From contig NZ_NEHB01000001.1 of NCBI RefSeq assembly GCF_002127655.1, forward strand, positions 857 through 44,848: a DNA stretch of 43,992 nucleotides, given 5' to 3'. Under the pieces are notes generated by a model. The model did no database searches. It saw nothing but the letters and a program-made list of their open reading frames with translations, and was not told the DNA's origin. Positions within the stretch are counted from its first letter, which is position 1, and each line of letters begins with the position of its first letter. The stretch is from Janthinobacterium sp. GW456P. GTDB lineage: Bacteria; Pseudomonadota; Gammaproteobacteria; Burkholderiales; Burkholderiaceae_D. The translations under genes were made by a program, and so were the position numbers. This document shows, piece after piece, positions 33,103 through 41,745 of this stretch.

Positions 33103-33566
33103 AGGCTGACGGGACGCGTGGCCAGTTCGCCGTACCAGTCGTCGGCCAGCACGAGGAAGAAGGCGGCGCGCGTGTCATTGCGCGAGAATTCGATGCCGTA
33201 GGCGCGGTTTTGCGCGTGAACCATGTCGCCTTGCGCCAGCTGCTGCTTGTCGAGCGCCGCCTGCGGCAAGTCCAGCACCAGCGGCGTGGCCGTGGCCTCG
33301 GCCTGCATGGTCAAGCGCGTCATGCCGTCGCGGCCCGGCACGGCGGCCACGTCGATGATGCGGTAGGGGCCATTGGCCACCTTGTTGTCGCGCGATGAAC
33401 TGTTGCTCGAACCGTTGAGCGAATCGGAAATGCTGCCGCTCGACTGGGAGCCGGCGCTGGAGGCCGAGGAAACGAAGCTGTCGGCGTTGGCGTTGCACGC
33501 CATGGTCAGAGCTGCGGCCAGGCCGAGCATGCGTAGGGAGGTAGTCAAGGCAGTTTTCCAGTGCAC
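33099..33566 (-). CDS. Secreted Ser-rich protein of unknown function
   Basis: This is a 155-residue protein with a signal peptide of 28 residues (ending ANA). A low-complexity Ser/Gly/Asn segment (about 30-60) follows, then a compact beta-rich domain with YRIIDVAAVPGRDGMTRLTM and the closing DWYGELATRPV. It overlaps the DUF2145 gene by four bases and precedes it in the same operon, so the pair probably acts together in the periplasm. The family is not recognised. Confidence 0.7.
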   Translation of the reverse strand: MHWKTALTTSLRMLGLAAALTMACNANADSFVSSASSAGSQSSGSISDSLNGSSNSSSRDNKVANGPYRIIDVAAVPGRDGMTRLTMQAEATATPLVLDLPQAALDKQQLAQGDMVHAQNRAYGIEFSRNDTRAAFFLVLADDWYGELATRPVSL

Positions 33567-33622
33567 ATCAATGAAAGCGGGCCGGGTACATCCGGGCCTG
33601 CGCCATCATAGCAGATCGGCCG

Positions 33623-34456
33623 TCAGCTAAGCAGGACCTTGATCAGGGCCTTGGCTTCGGCCGACGGCTGCGTGCGCAGCGCTTGCAGCACGGGATCGTC
33701 GTCCAGGTAGGCCCGCAGCGGTGCGCTGATGGTGACGTAGGCCTGCGGCAGCGGCGAAGGCACGGGCGCCAGCGCCTTGGCCAGCAGCAGGGTGTCGCGC
33801 AAGCCTTCGGGCGGCAACATGATGGTCGAGCCGGGCAAGGCGTTGACGGCATCGGCCACCGACAGCGGCACGCCCAGCTGGCGCATCAGCGCGCGGCCGA
33901 TCACTTCCAGCGTGGAGGCCATCTGCGTTTCCAGCTCGGCGTACAGACCTGGGGTCTTGTCGGCCTGGGCCAGCAAATAAAAGCCGGCTACTTCATGCAC
34001 GATGCCGGCGAACAGCGCCGTATCGGCATCCGCATGCGTGACGGCGCCTGCCAGCGCATGCGCCAGCGCCGCCACATGCACGGTGTGCGCCCACAGCTGG
34101 GTGGCGCGGGCGCGCAAGGCTTCGTCGCGGATGCCCGCGTTCAGCTGGCGGATGACGGCCGCCGTCGCCAGCGCATACAGGTTGCGGTGGCCCAGCCGCT
34201 CGACGGCGGCGCGCACGCTGGTGATGGCGGGCGTGTGGCCGGACGCGAACATGGCCGAATTGGCCAGCGCCACGGCGCGCGCCGACAAGGTGGGTTCGCA
34301 CAACAGCAGCCGGCTGATGTCGGCCGAGTGGCAATCCGGGTTGGCCAGTTCCTTTTGCAGGAGCAGGGCCGTATTGATGCTGGTGGGAAAGGCCAGGGTT
34401 TCCGTTTCGGCGCTGGCCAAAAGTTGCGCAAGGCTGCTGAGCGTGTTGACGTGCAT
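33623..34456 (-). CDS. HDOD-domain protein
   Basis: This is a 277-residue protein made of an HDOD domain, related to HD hydrolases but usually non-enzymatic and used in signalling. HDOD-like text runs from LAFPTSINTALLLQKEL, through ISRLLLCEPTLSARAVALAN and ITSVRAAVERLGHRNLYALA, to the Hd-like HEVAGFYLLAQ. No GGDEF, EAL or receiver domain is attached. I chose ATG 34456 (MHVNTLSSLAQ); ATG 34489 is possible. It probably acts in regulation of motility or stress, as other HDOD proteins do, but this is only family knowledge. Confidence 0.85.
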   Translation of the reverse strand: MHVNTLSSLAQLLASAETETLAFPTSINTALLLQKELANPDCHSADISRLLLCEPTLSARAVALANSAMFASGHTPAITSVRAAVERLGHRNLYALATAAVIRQLNAGIRDEALRARATQLWAHTVHVAALAHALAGAVTHADADTALFAGIVHEVAGFYLLAQADKTPGLYAELETQMASTLEVIGRALMRQLGVPLSVADAVNALPGSTIMLPPEGLRDTLLLAKALAPVPSPLPQAYVTISAPLRAYLDDDPVLQALRTQPSAEAKALIKVLLS

Positions 34457-34568
34457 GGATAGGGGAGCGAGAAGTAGCAATGCCCCCATATTATCAGGCA
34501 ATCCGGCTAGCATGGCGTTCGCATGCCGAACCGGCCATGCCCGGCATAGAGGGCTGCGTTCCAGCGTC

Positions 34569-35675
34569 TTACGGCAGCAGCAAGGAGTGCTGGCTGGCCG
34601 TATGGAAATCGCGCCAGACGCGGTTGATGGCGCTGTCTTCGCGGGCCGCGTACAGGCCGCAGTACGGATACAGGCCATCGACGGCTGCGCGGCACGCGGC
34701 GACCAGGTCCAGCGCACGCTCTTGCACGGCTTGCATGGCGTCCGCGTCGAGCGTTGCGCCCGCCGCCACCTGCGCCCAGCTGGCGTCCAGCACGGCATAA
34801 AAGCGGCTGCGCGCGGCGGCGTATGCGTCTTGCCTGCCTTGCAGCATGGCGGCCGCTGCCGGCACGTCCAGCAGCGGCAAGCCGGCGCGCGCATGGCGGC
34901 GGTGGCGCATGCATTCTTCGGCCAATTCCATGAAATGCGCGGCCATGCCGGCCATGTTGGCGGCCAGGGTCACGTAGGCGAGCGAATAAAACGGGTAGCG
35001 GTACAGGGGGCCGTCGGCCGTCGCGGTAGCGGGACTGATCGTAAAACCGTGTTCCTTGGCAAGCCACTGGCCGTCGATGCGGTAGCTGTGCGAGGCGCTG
35101 GCGCGCATGCCGATGCTGTTCCACGAGGGCACCAGCCGCACCAGCGCGGCGGGTACGAGGAAGGCGCGGATGCGCGGCTGGCCGTCCCCATCGAGCAGGG
35201 GCTGGCCATCGCGCTGCAGGCGGGCGTTCAGGGTGAAGTGCGTGGCCATGGGCGCGCCGCTGGCGTAGTCCCAGCTGCCCGTGATGCGGTAGCCGTCGCC
35301 TTCTTCCTCCGCGTATCCGGTGGCCGCGCCGCTGCCGCCCAGGCAGACGCGGGGCGTGCCGATGATGGTGCGCGCCATGTCGGGCGCCAGGAAACCGGCG
35401 AACCAGCCGGCGCCTGCGCACAGGGTCAGCACCCAGCCCATGCTGCCGTCGACGGCGGCCACGGCTTCTTCCAGGCGCACCACTTGCGGCAGGGGCAGCT
35501 CGGCGCCGCCCGCGCTGCGCGGCGCCAGCATCGTCAGCCAGCCGCGCCGGTGTAGCAAGGCTTGCTGGGCCGGATGCAGCAAGCGGGCGGCGTCGGCCGC
35601 CTGGGCGTGACGGGCGATGCGGCGCGCGTCGCGCTCGGAAAGGGGGGCAACGGTAGCGAGGGCGGCGTGCGGCAT
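34569..35675 (-). CDS. Acyl-CoA-dehydrogenase-like flavoprotein
   Basis: This 368-residue protein belongs to the acyl-CoA dehydrogenase superfamily, likely the HpaB/DszC-like monooxygenase branch (Acyl-CoA_dh_2). The N-terminal helical part has LLHRRGWLTMLAPRSAGGAE and VRLEEAVAAVDGSMGWVLTL, and the beta-domain has GDGYRITGSWDYASGAPMAT. The C-terminal helical domain ends with NRVWRDFHTASQHSLLLP, the typical FMN/FAD-binding tail of that branch. A flavin reductase partner is not seen next to it. The start at 35675 is the first sensible ATG. It lies 68 bases after the glutathione S-transferase gene, same strand. Confidence 0.85.
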   Translation of the reverse strand: MPHAALATVAPLSERDARRIARHAQAADAARLLHPAQQALLHRRGWLTMLAPRSAGGAELPLPQVVRLEEAVAAVDGSMGWVLTLCAGAGWFAGFLAPDMARTIIGTPRVCLGGSGAATGYAEEEGDGYRITGSWDYASGAPMATHFTLNARLQRDGQPLLDGDGQPRIRAFLVPAALVRLVPSWNSIGMRASASHSYRIDGQWLAKEHGFTISPATATADGPLYRYPFYSLAYVTLAANMAGMAAHFMELAEECMRHRRHARAGLPLLDVPAAAAMLQGRQDAYAAARSRFYAVLDASWAQVAAGATLDADAMQAVQERALDLVAACRAAVDGLYPYCGLYAAREDSAINRVWRDFHTASQHSLLLP

Positions 35676-35743
35676 GAGTAAAGTCCGGCAATGGCGAAGG
35701 CGGGCATTTTCGCACAGAGCCGGGCGTGCCGCGACACGGCCGT

Positions 35744-36358
35744 TCAAGCGGCCTTGGTCAATCCTTCCGCTTCCCAGGCAGCCTTGACGCTGTCGCGCTG
35801 GGCCACCCGGCCCAGGAAGGCTTGCAGATTTGCCAGCGCGGACAAGTCCACGCCCACGTTCGGCGCCCAGCCCGTGACGACGAACAGGTAGGCGTCGGCT
35901 ACCGTGAACGTGTCGCCGGTCAGATAGGACCGGCCTTCCAGGCGGCTGTCCACCCACTTGAATTTCTTGCCCAGTTGCTCGATGAACAAGGCCTTGGTGG
36001 CGGCCTCGAAGCGGGGATCGAACAGGGGACTGAATGACTTGTGCAGCTCGGACGTGATGTAGTTCTGCCATTCCAGCACCTTGTAGCGGGCAAAGCTGCC
36101 CACGGGCGGCAGCAGGTCCTGCCTGCCGGCCTGTTCGGCGATGTACTGGGCGATGACGGGGCCTTCGCTCAAGGTCGTCCCGTCGTCGAGCGCCAGCAGG
36201 GGCACCTGGCCTTTCGGATTGAGTTCATAGTAATTGCCGCCTTCCTGCGTGCGGTGCTGGCCCAGGTCGACCTTGGCCAGGGTGAATGGCGTGCCCGTTT
36301 CGCGCAGGATGATGTGCGGTGCCTGTGAGCAGGCGCCCGGCGAGTAGAAGAGTTTCAT
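35744..36358 (-). CDS. gstA: Glutathione S-transferase, beta class (GstA)
   Basis: This is a 204-residue dimeric cytosolic glutathione transferase. The N-terminal thioredoxin fold starts MKLFYSPGACSQAPHIILRE with Cys10, the beta-class catalytic residue, and Tyr5. The cis-Pro region GQVPLLALDDG and the glutathione-binding SEGPVIAQYIAE follow. The helical C-terminal half carries TGDTFTVADAYLFVVTGWAP, the N-capping box. It conjugates electrophiles or reduces peroxides; the natural substrate is unknown. It precedes the flavoprotein gene, and the two may share a detoxifying role. Confidence 0.93.
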   Translation of the reverse strand: MKLFYSPGACSQAPHIILRETGTPFTLAKVDLGQHRTQEGGNYYELNPKGQVPLLALDDGTTLSEGPVIAQYIAEQAGRQDLLPPVGSFARYKVLEWQNYITSELHKSFSPLFDPRFEAATKALFIEQLGKKFKWVDSRLEGRSYLTGDTFTVADAYLFVVTGWAPNVGVDLSALANLQAFLGRVAQRDSVKAAWEAEGLTKAA

Positions 36359-36543
36359 GGCGATCCTATCCTCGAACAGCTTGGGAAGATACCACTATAG
36401 TCCTGCGCGAGCCGCCGGTAAATGCGTGTTCGTGCGGTGACTGGTCACACCCGGTGAACGATTGCGCTGCCTCAAAGCCCGGGCTAGCCCAAGGGGGCAA
36501 GCAGCAAGAAAAACGCGCACGCCATGCTGCTGGTGCGGATTGC

Positions 36544-37263
36544 TCATGCGCGCCCGCCGAGGCTGCCTCCGCCATCCACCGCCAGCACTTGGCCTGTCAC
36601 GTAACTGGCCTGCTCCGATAGCAGGAAGCCGGCGGCGGCGGCGACTTCATCCGGCTGTCCCAGCCGCCGCATCGGTATCGTGGCAAGCACCTGGCGTTCC
36701 ATTTCGCTGCCGACGGGGCGCGTCTTGCGGAACAGTGCCGTTTCCACGGGGCCCGGGGCGATCGCATTGACCGTCACGCCGTGCTGGGCCAACTCCAGCG
36801 CCCAGGTTCTCGTGCAGCCGACCAGGGCGCTTTTGGCGGCGGAATAGGCGGTGCGGTCCACGCTGCCGTAGACTGCGCGGCTGCAGATATTCACGATGCG
36901 GCCATAGCGGCGCTGCTTCATCGCATCCACGAACTGCTGTGTCACCTGGATGGCGGCGCGCACGTTCAGGTCGAACACGCTCTGCAAGGTGGCAAAGTCG
37001 ATTTGGCCCAGCGGCTGGGGCGAGGCAATGCCCGCATTGTTGACGATGCCATCGATATCAAACTCTTTTCCCAGCGCCTTGAGCACTTCCGCCGTCTGCG
37101 CCAGATCGACCAGATCGCAGGCAATCAGCGTACCCGGAAAGTCGACGCCCGCAACATGCCGCGCGATGCCGATCACCCGATGTCCCTGCTGATGCAGCAG
37201 GGTGCAGATGGCATGACCGATGCCGCGTGTCGCGCCGGTGACGAGGAAGGTGCGAGGTTGCAT
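36544..37263 (-). CDS. Short-chain dehydrogenase/reductase (FabG-like)
   Basis: This is a 239-residue classical SDR. The cofactor loop is TGATRGIG (9-16), NNAG stands at 75-78, and the catalytic residues Ser128, Tyr140 and Lys144 (YSAAK) are present. The end YVTGQVLAVDGGGSLGG is typical of FabG and related NAD(P)H-dependent reductases. ATG 37263 is the correct start; the longer frame running back to 37971 has no SDR content. Substrate is unknown. About 180 bases separate it from the glutathione S-transferase gene on the same strand; this gap holds no gene. Confidence 0.93.
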   Translation of the reverse strand: MQPRTFLVTGATRGIGHAICTLLHQQGHRVIGIARHVAGVDFPGTLIACDLVDLAQTAEVLKALGKEFDIDGIVNNAGIASPQPLGQIDFATLQSVFDLNVRAAIQVTQQFVDAMKQRRYGRIVNICSRAVYGSVDRTAYSAAKSALVGCTRTWALELAQHGVTVNAIAPGPVETALFRKTRPVGSEMERQVLATIPMRRLGQPDEVAAAAGFLLSEQASYVTGQVLAVDGGGSLGGRA

Positions 37264-37369
37264 GGGAGAGGAGGTCCTTTGGCCTGAAAATGCACACCTG
37301 CGAAGGCTACACTTTTTTGCAAATTCACGTCGCCGCAGCGGCAGACCATTCGCGCAGCGATTGCCCGAA

Positions 37370-37522
37370 CGCTTCGGCGGCCGCCGTGGCCCGGCTGGCG
37401 CCGGCACAGGGCTTTGGCGCCGTGATGCTGTACGGCGGCGTGGCCGCCAGCCTGTTCGCCGTGGCCGGCTGGCTGGTGTTTGGCGCAGGGCGGGAGGGTG
37501 CGCCAAGGGCGGGGAGGCTATA
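37370..37522 (+). pseudogene. Possible 3' remnant of an MFS transporter gene
   Basis: The + strand reads VARLAPAQGFGAVMLYGGVA, then SLFAVAGWLVFGAGR and stop. This has the look of the last transmembrane helix and tail of an MFS permease. Nothing upstream continues it in frame with membrane character, as the sequence before about 37365 is the start region of the SDR gene on the other strand. It is probably the leftover end of a deleted gene; the match is short. Confidence 0.4.
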
Positions 37523-37570
37523 ATCGGGGCGCGTTGACAAGTGTTGCTCAACGTCATTACGAGGGTGCCC

Positions 37571-38365
37571 ATGCATAAACTGATTTCCGAACTCACCCGC
37601 CTGTATCTGTTCGAGGAACAGCAGCAATACGTCGATGCGCAGGGCGGTGCGCAGCCTTTGATGCCGGCCGTGCTGGCGCGCCACCTGTCGGGCGAGCAGA
37701 CGGTGGCCGTGCAACTCGTGACCGAGAGCGGCCTGGCGCGCGCACTGGTGCTGGAGTTTGGCGGCAAGGGCGGCGGCGAGGCGCACTGGAGCGCGTTGTG
37801 CACGATCGCCAATGCCGTGCAGCACGAGCTGGACTTGCCGGCGCCTGCCGTCAGCATTTCGGGCACGGCATTCCAGTTATGGCTGTCTCTGGCCACGCCC
37901 GTGCCCGTCGCCCAGGCGCGCCGGTTCGTGCAGCTGCTGCGTTCCACCTTTTTGCCTGCCCCGACCGACATCCTTGCCTCTGCGCCGCCCGCCTACGTGG
38001 AGCAGGCGGCGCTGCCGCCATGCCTGCAGACCTCGGGCAAATGGGCCGCCTTCATCCATCCCAGCATGGGCGCCGCCTTCGTCGACGAGCCGGGCCTGGA
38101 CATGCCGCCGCCGCCCGCCGCCCAGCTGGGCTTCCTGGAGAGCTTGCGCAGCATCACTCCGGGACAATTCGCGCAGGCGCTGGCGAAGCTGCAGGGACAT
38201 GCGGGGCTGGCTGATGCCGTGCCCGCGCCCGCCGCCGCGCCATTGCCGTCGGGAAAGTCCGTTACGCAGCCAGGCTTGCTGCTGCAGGACGCCACACTGG
38301 AAGACATCGTGCGCTGGTTGCATGCGCGCGACATCGAGCCGACTTTCCGGCACAGGTTGCCGTAG
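37571..38365 (+). CDS. Orphan protein resembling a degenerate archaeo-eukaryotic primase (AEP) domain
   Basis: This 264-residue protein is not assigned to a named family. The middle resembles the AEP/TOTE-type primase core: RALVLEFGGKG (where active enzymes have hhDhD), HWSALCTIANAVQHELDLP, AVSISGTAFQLWLSLATPVP (where active ones have S-G-x-G-x-H-x-W) and AAFVDEPGLDMPPPPAAQLG (like SVFVDE...PYPDQWAFL). The first catalytic Asp is Glu, the second Gly, and the motif-II His is Phe, so it would be catalytically dead. The start at ATG 37571 has GAGGG upstream. No helicase or nuclease partner is adjacent. The comparison is from memory, without alignment. Confidence 0.6.
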   Translation: MHKLISELTRLYLFEEQQQYVDAQGGAQPLMPAVLARHLSGEQTVAVQLVTESGLARALVLEFGGKGGGEAHWSALCTIANAVQHELDLPAPAVSISGTAFQLWLSLATPVPVAQARRFVQLLRSTFLPAPTDILASAPPAYVEQAALPPCLQTSGKWAAFIHPSMGAAFVDEPGLDMPPPPAAQLGFLESLRSITPGQFAQALAKLQGHAGLADAVPAPAAAPLPSGKSVTQPGLLLQDATLEDIVRWLHARDIEPTFRHRLP

Positions 38366-38417
38366 CGCGGCTTCCTTCTCCCTGACGGCAGGCTGGGTTA
38401 GCCGCCCGGGAGGCAAT

Positions 38418-38570
38418 ATGACGGTCGGGCGCATGGACGACGATGCCGCCATTGCGTTCTTCACCGAACTTGGTCTCGTTCTCGAACGGCGCGCCCCGGT
38501 TGAAGGAGAGCGGGCCGATGGCGTCGCCGTTGATCGGCGTCGAGTCCCTTGGCGTCTAGTCCCTTGCTGA
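38418..38570 (+). pseudogene. 5' fragment of a VOC/glyoxalase-family gene
   Basis: ATG 38418, with GGGAGG upstream, opens a 50-residue frame. Its text MDDDAAIAFFTELGLVLERR followed by APVEGERADGV is the start of the VOC (glyoxalase/bleomycin-resistance) family. After about residue 36 it diverges (VAVDRRRVPWRLVPC) and stops, where a complete protein would continue with about 90 more residues. It has lost its metal and substrate site, so it is a remnant. Bases 38571-38615 show no further similarity. Confidence 0.65.
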
Positions 38571-38615
38571 AGTAGGCCTGCGCATCGCTCGATATCGGCC
38601 GGCCACTCCCTGTCG

Positions 38616-38861
38616 TCATGGCATGGTCATGTCCAGACCGACCATGCTGACGACGAAGAAGGTGACGATCCCGAGTGCCAGGAGCAATAGCGCGAAGATG
38701 GCGACCACCTTGCCGCTCGCGCGCAGCACCGCGCGATTCTGCTTCGCCTTGTCCTTATCCTTCTTGCCTTGATCGTAATGCCACTTGATGGCGAAGAACA
38801 TGCCCGTGGCGAGCACGAGCGCCTTGAATGTCACGAAGACTATAGGGGTCCAATCGATCAT
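38616..38861 (-). CDS. Small two-helix membrane protein of unknown function
   Basis: This is an 81-residue protein with two membrane helices (about 7-25, FVTFKALVLATGMFFAI, and 52-73, VAIFALLLLALGIVTFFVV) and a highly basic loop between them (YDQGKKDKDKAKQNRAVLR). The positive loop is expected to face the cytoplasm. A GGAAAT lies about seven bases before ATG 38861, which supports a real gene. No family is recognised. It is divergent from the MocR-type regulator. Confidence 0.65.
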   Translation of the reverse strand: MIDWTPIVFVTFKALVLATGMFFAIKWHYDQGKKDKDKAKQNRAVLRASGKVVAIFALLLLALGIVTFFVVSMVGLDMTMP

Positions 38862-39154
38862 TTTGCGTATTTCCAGTCTATTACTTGATTACTTGACACT
38901 ATCTGTCGTGAGGCGCACTGCCTCAAAATGCCGCTTCAGCAGCTACTGTTCCAACTTTTTTTCAACTATCCCCCCAGGCATCCTGTTTGGCTCTTTCATT
39001 ATAGCTAGCTCTGAAATAACGACGGTATCGAGCGCAGTGATGTGCCGCATGCGGATGAATGAGGAAAAAACGCCTGCGACTGCCATGCAAGGATGGTGTT
39101 GCTACACGTTATGAGGCATACTACCTTAAAACAACCTCCATACATTGAGACAAA
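38862..39154. other. Intergenic region upstream of the MocR-type regulator
   Basis: These 293 bases hold no credible gene. They are less GC-rich than the genes around them and must contain the regulator's promoter. MocR-type proteins often bind direct repeats near their own start, but no clear pair stands out here. Confidence 0.5.
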
Positions 39155-40555
39155 ATGTCCCAGTTAAAAACCATACAAGATGAAAATTTGACGAGCTGGT
39201 TGCCGCGATTGGGCGGGAACAAGGGCCCCCGTTTTTTGCAAATTGCGGATGCCTTGCAAGTGGCGGTGGCAGACGGATCGCTGACAGCGGGCGACCGTCT
39301 GCCGACGCAGCGCCAGCTGGCGGCACAGCTGGGCGTCGACCTGACGACGATCACGCGCGCCTACGACGAAGCCAGACGCCGCAACTTGCTGGAGGGGCGC
39401 GGCGCGCGCGGCACGTATGTCGCGGCGCCGAAAGTCGAATTGACCGCTATTCTCGACCTGAGCATGAATACGCCGCCACCGCCGGATGGCGTGGACTTCG
39501 ACGACATGTTGCGACAAGGTTTGTCTCAAGTACTGATGCGCGCGGATAATGAGTTGCTGATGACTTATCACCTGGGCGGGGGAAGCGAATCCGACCGCAA
39601 GGCCGGAGCCAGGTGGCTGGAACCGATGTTCGGACCTCTGGATTCAAGGCAGGTGGTTGTCTGTCCCGGTGCGCAGGCGGCGATCGCCGCATTGATCCTT
39701 GCGCTGACGGAGCCTGGCGATGTGATCCTGGCGGAGCCGACGAGTTATCCGGGCTTGCGTGCCGCAGCGGCCCAGTTCGGCCGGCACGTCATCGCGGTGG
39801 GTGCGGACAAGCACGGGATGCTGCCTGAACTGCTTGAGGAAGCGTGTCGCCAGCACCAGCCCGGGCTGGTCTACCTCAATCCGACATTGCAGAACCCGAC
39901 CGCCATCACCATGCCGGAACGCCGGCGCAGGGAACTGGCCGGCATTGCGCAGCGCTGCAATGTACGCATCGTCGAGGACGATCCCTACTGGCTTCTCGCC
40001 GATGCGCCGCCGCCGCCCGTTGCCGCGTTTGCCCCGGCACAGGTGCTCTACATCTCGACGCTGTCGAAATGCCTGACGCCCGGCTTGCGTGTCGCCTTCG
40101 TGCTGATACGCGACCCGGCGGAGCGCGAGCGCTTCCTGGTCGCGCTAAGGTCATTTGCGCTGATGGTCGCTCCATTGACGGCCGCCCTGGCCACGCAGTG
40201 GATACTCGACGGCTCGGCTGACAGATTGATGGAAGGCGTACGCAAGGAGGCGCGCCTGCGCCACCGGATGGCGCGCGATGTGCTGGCGGGACGCTACAGC
40301 GGCGCCGGAGACGGTCTGCATGTATGGCTCGAGTTGCCCGCGTATTGGAACTCCTCGCAGCTTGCGCTCGCAGCCGCCAGCTACGGCATCGCCGTCACGC
40401 CGGCGGAGGCATTCGCAACGGGCAGCGCATCCGTGAACGCCATTCGCATCTCTTTGGGCAGCATCAAGGACCGTGGACGCTTGCAGGCCGGCCTTCAGCG
40501 CCTGTCTCACCTGCTTGCGCGGCGGCCCGAGTCGTTCAGCGCTGCCGTGGTTTGA
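39155..40555 (+). CDS. MocR/PdxR-type regulator (GntR HTH fused to PLP aminotransferase)
   Basis: This 466-residue regulator has a GntR winged helix (about 24-92: FLQIADALQVAVADGSLTAG and LPTQRQLAAQLGVDLTTITR) joined to a fold-type I aminotransferase domain (about 105-460). PLP-binding text is VCPGAQAAIAALILALTEPG, then VYLNPTLQNPTAITMP, EDDPYWLLAD and the Schiff-base Lys305 in YISTLSKCLTPGLR. Members control pyridoxal, GABA, taurine or transporter genes using a PLP-bound effector. No divergent target gene of clear type is present, since the neighbour is the small membrane protein. Confidence 0.93.
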   Translation: MSQLKTIQDENLTSWLPRLGGNKGPRFLQIADALQVAVADGSLTAGDRLPTQRQLAAQLGVDLTTITRAYDEARRRNLLEGRGARGTYVAAPKVELTAILDLSMNTPPPPDGVDFDDMLRQGLSQVLMRADNELLMTYHLGGGSESDRKAGARWLEPMFGPLDSRQVVVCPGAQAAIAALILALTEPGDVILAEPTSYPGLRAAAAQFGRHVIAVGADKHGMLPELLEEACRQHQPGLVYLNPTLQNPTAITMPERRRRELAGIAQRCNVRIVEDDPYWLLADAPPPPVAAFAPAQVLYISTLSKCLTPGLRVAFVLIRDPAERERFLVALRSFALMVAPLTAALATQWILDGSADRLMEGVRKEARLRHRMARDVLAGRYSGAGDGLHVWLELPAYWNSSQLALAAASYGIAVTPAEAFATGSASVNAIRISLGSIKDRGRLQAGLQRLSHLLARRPESFSAAVV

Positions 40556-40559
40556 GCGA

Positions 40560-40595
40560 CCGGGATGCGCCTCCGTATTGGCAGAAGCATCCCGG
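40560..40595. terminator. GC-rich hairpin between convergent MocR and nitronate monooxygenase genes
   Basis: CCGGGATGC and GCATCCCGG pair around an 18-base loop, directly between the two convergent gene ends. No T tract is present, so termination strength is uncertain. Confidence 0.45.
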
Positions 40596-40597
40596 CA

Positions 40598-41659
40598 TCA
40601 GGCCGCCATTTCCCTTGCCAGTGCCGACACCAGTTCCTCCGCCCCGATTTCCCGCGCCAGCGGCGCGCCCTGGCCGGCCCATTGCGCGGCGAATTCGCTG
40701 TGGCCGTGCCGGCTGGCCAGCGCATTCAATTGCTTGGCGGCATCGTAGGCGACGGGATAGTCGGCCGGCGGCGGGCTGCCCGGCGCTTCGCCGTGCTCGA
40801 TCAAGCGGTTCACCATGCCGCGCGCCAGGCGGCCCGAGAGCACGCTGGTCAGCCGCGTGCTGGCGGCCCGTTCGCTTTGCAGGTTGGCGCGGTAGCCCGC
40901 GTTGGCCGACGATTCCGGGCACAGCACGAAGGCCGTGCCCAGCTGGGCCGCCGCGGCGCCCAGGTCCAGTGCGGCGCGGACGCCTTGTCCATCCATGATG
41001 CCGCCGGCCGCGATCAGGGGGAGAGCAGTGCGGCCCGCCAGCAGGCGCAGCAGCACGCTGGTGCTGTGGCGCTCGTCCGGCGCTTGCGGGTCGAAGACGC
41101 CCCGGTGTCCGCCCGCTTCCACGCCTTGCGCCACGATGGCGTCGACGCCCGCCTGTTCGATCAGCGCCGCCTCGCGCACATTGGTGGCCGTGGCCATGGT
41201 GTAGACGCCGGCCTGGCGCAGGGCGGCGATCTGCTGCTGCGCCGGCAAGCCGAAATGAAAGCTGACGACGGCGGGGCGCAGCTCCAGCAGCAGGGCGAAT
41301 GCTGCCTCATTGGCGAGAAAAGTTTGATATATCTCGTCGAGCTCCGTAGGCACGGCCGCGCCCAGTTCCGCGAACAGGGGCGCCAGATGGGCCAGCCAGG
41401 CCGCTTCGCGCCGCGCATCGCGTACCGCCGGCGCGTGGCAGAATACATTCACATTGAAGGGGCGGTCCGTCAGCGCGCGCGTGTCGGCGATCGCCTGGCG
41501 CGCCTGCGCCACGTTGCCGGCGCCGATGGCCAGCGAACCGAGGCCGCCCGCGTTCGAGACGGCGGCGGCCATGCGCGGCGTGGACACGCCCGCCATCGGC
41601 GCCTGGATGAGGGGGTGCTGCAAGCCGAGACGGTCGAGGAAGCGCTGGGACGTGCTCAT
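40598..41659 (-). CDS. Nitronate monooxygenase (2-nitropropane dioxygenase type)
   Basis: This 353-residue FMN-dependent TIM-barrel enzyme oxidises alkyl nitronates such as propionate-3-nitronate. It starts with the typical [20 protein letters not shown]. The His-bearing EAGGHRG loop ([11 protein letters not shown]) and the phosphate-binding [15 protein letters not shown] and [15 protein letters not shown] stretches follow, as in class I enzymes. It is divergent from a LysR-type regulator with an inverted repeat between them, so control by that regulator is likely. The natural role is removal of plant or fungal nitronate toxins. Confidence 0.92.
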   Translation of the reverse strand: MSTSQRFLDRLGLQHPLIQAPMAGVSTPRMAAAVSNAGGLGSLAIGAGNVAQARQAIADTRALTDRPFNVNVFCHAPAVRDARREAAWLAHLAPLFAELGAAVPTELDEIYQTFLANEAAFALLLELRPAVVSFHFGLPAQQQIAALRQAGVYTMATATNVREAALIEQAGVDAIVAQGVEAGGHRGVFDPQAPDERHSTSVLLRLLAGRTALPLIAAGGIMDGQGVRAALDLGAAAAQLGTAFVLCPESSANAGYRANLQSERAASTRLTSVLSGRLARGMVNRLIEHGEAPGSPPPADYPVAYDAAKQLNALASRHGHSEFAAQWAGQGAPLAREIGAEELVSALAREMAA

Positions 41660-41693
41660 GATGTTTCCTTCATGCAGTAGAGATGCTGTTGAG

Positions 41694-41712
41694 TATTCTC
41701 ATTTTCAGAATA
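41694..41712. promoter_or_regulatory. Inverted repeat in the nitronate monooxygenase-LysR intergenic region
   Basis: TATTCT (41694-41699) and AGAATA (41707-41712) are spaced by seven bases; the inner T and A fit the T-N11-A pattern of LysR boxes. The site is in the 86 bases between the divergent starts, in an AT-rich stretch, and suits binding of the adjacent regulator. Confidence 0.55.
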
Positions 41713-41745
41713 TACTATCACAATCATTTTAAAAAAGAGAATGTG

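Noticed and set aside
31031..33178. Reverse-strand frame of 715 residues over the glycosyltransferase and DUF2145 genes
   Set aside because: Low-complexity Arg/Ala/Pro/Gly text without domains; both underlying genes are clear in other frames.
37220..37537. Forward frame of 105 residues downstream of the SDR start
   Set aside because: Arg/Gly-rich shifted frame; the neighbouring frame has the more sensible membrane-type tail.
36544..37971. SDR gene extended at the N-terminus to 475 residues
   Set aside because: The SDR fold starts at MQPRTFLVTG (37263); the extension overlaps the next gene's start and has no domain character.
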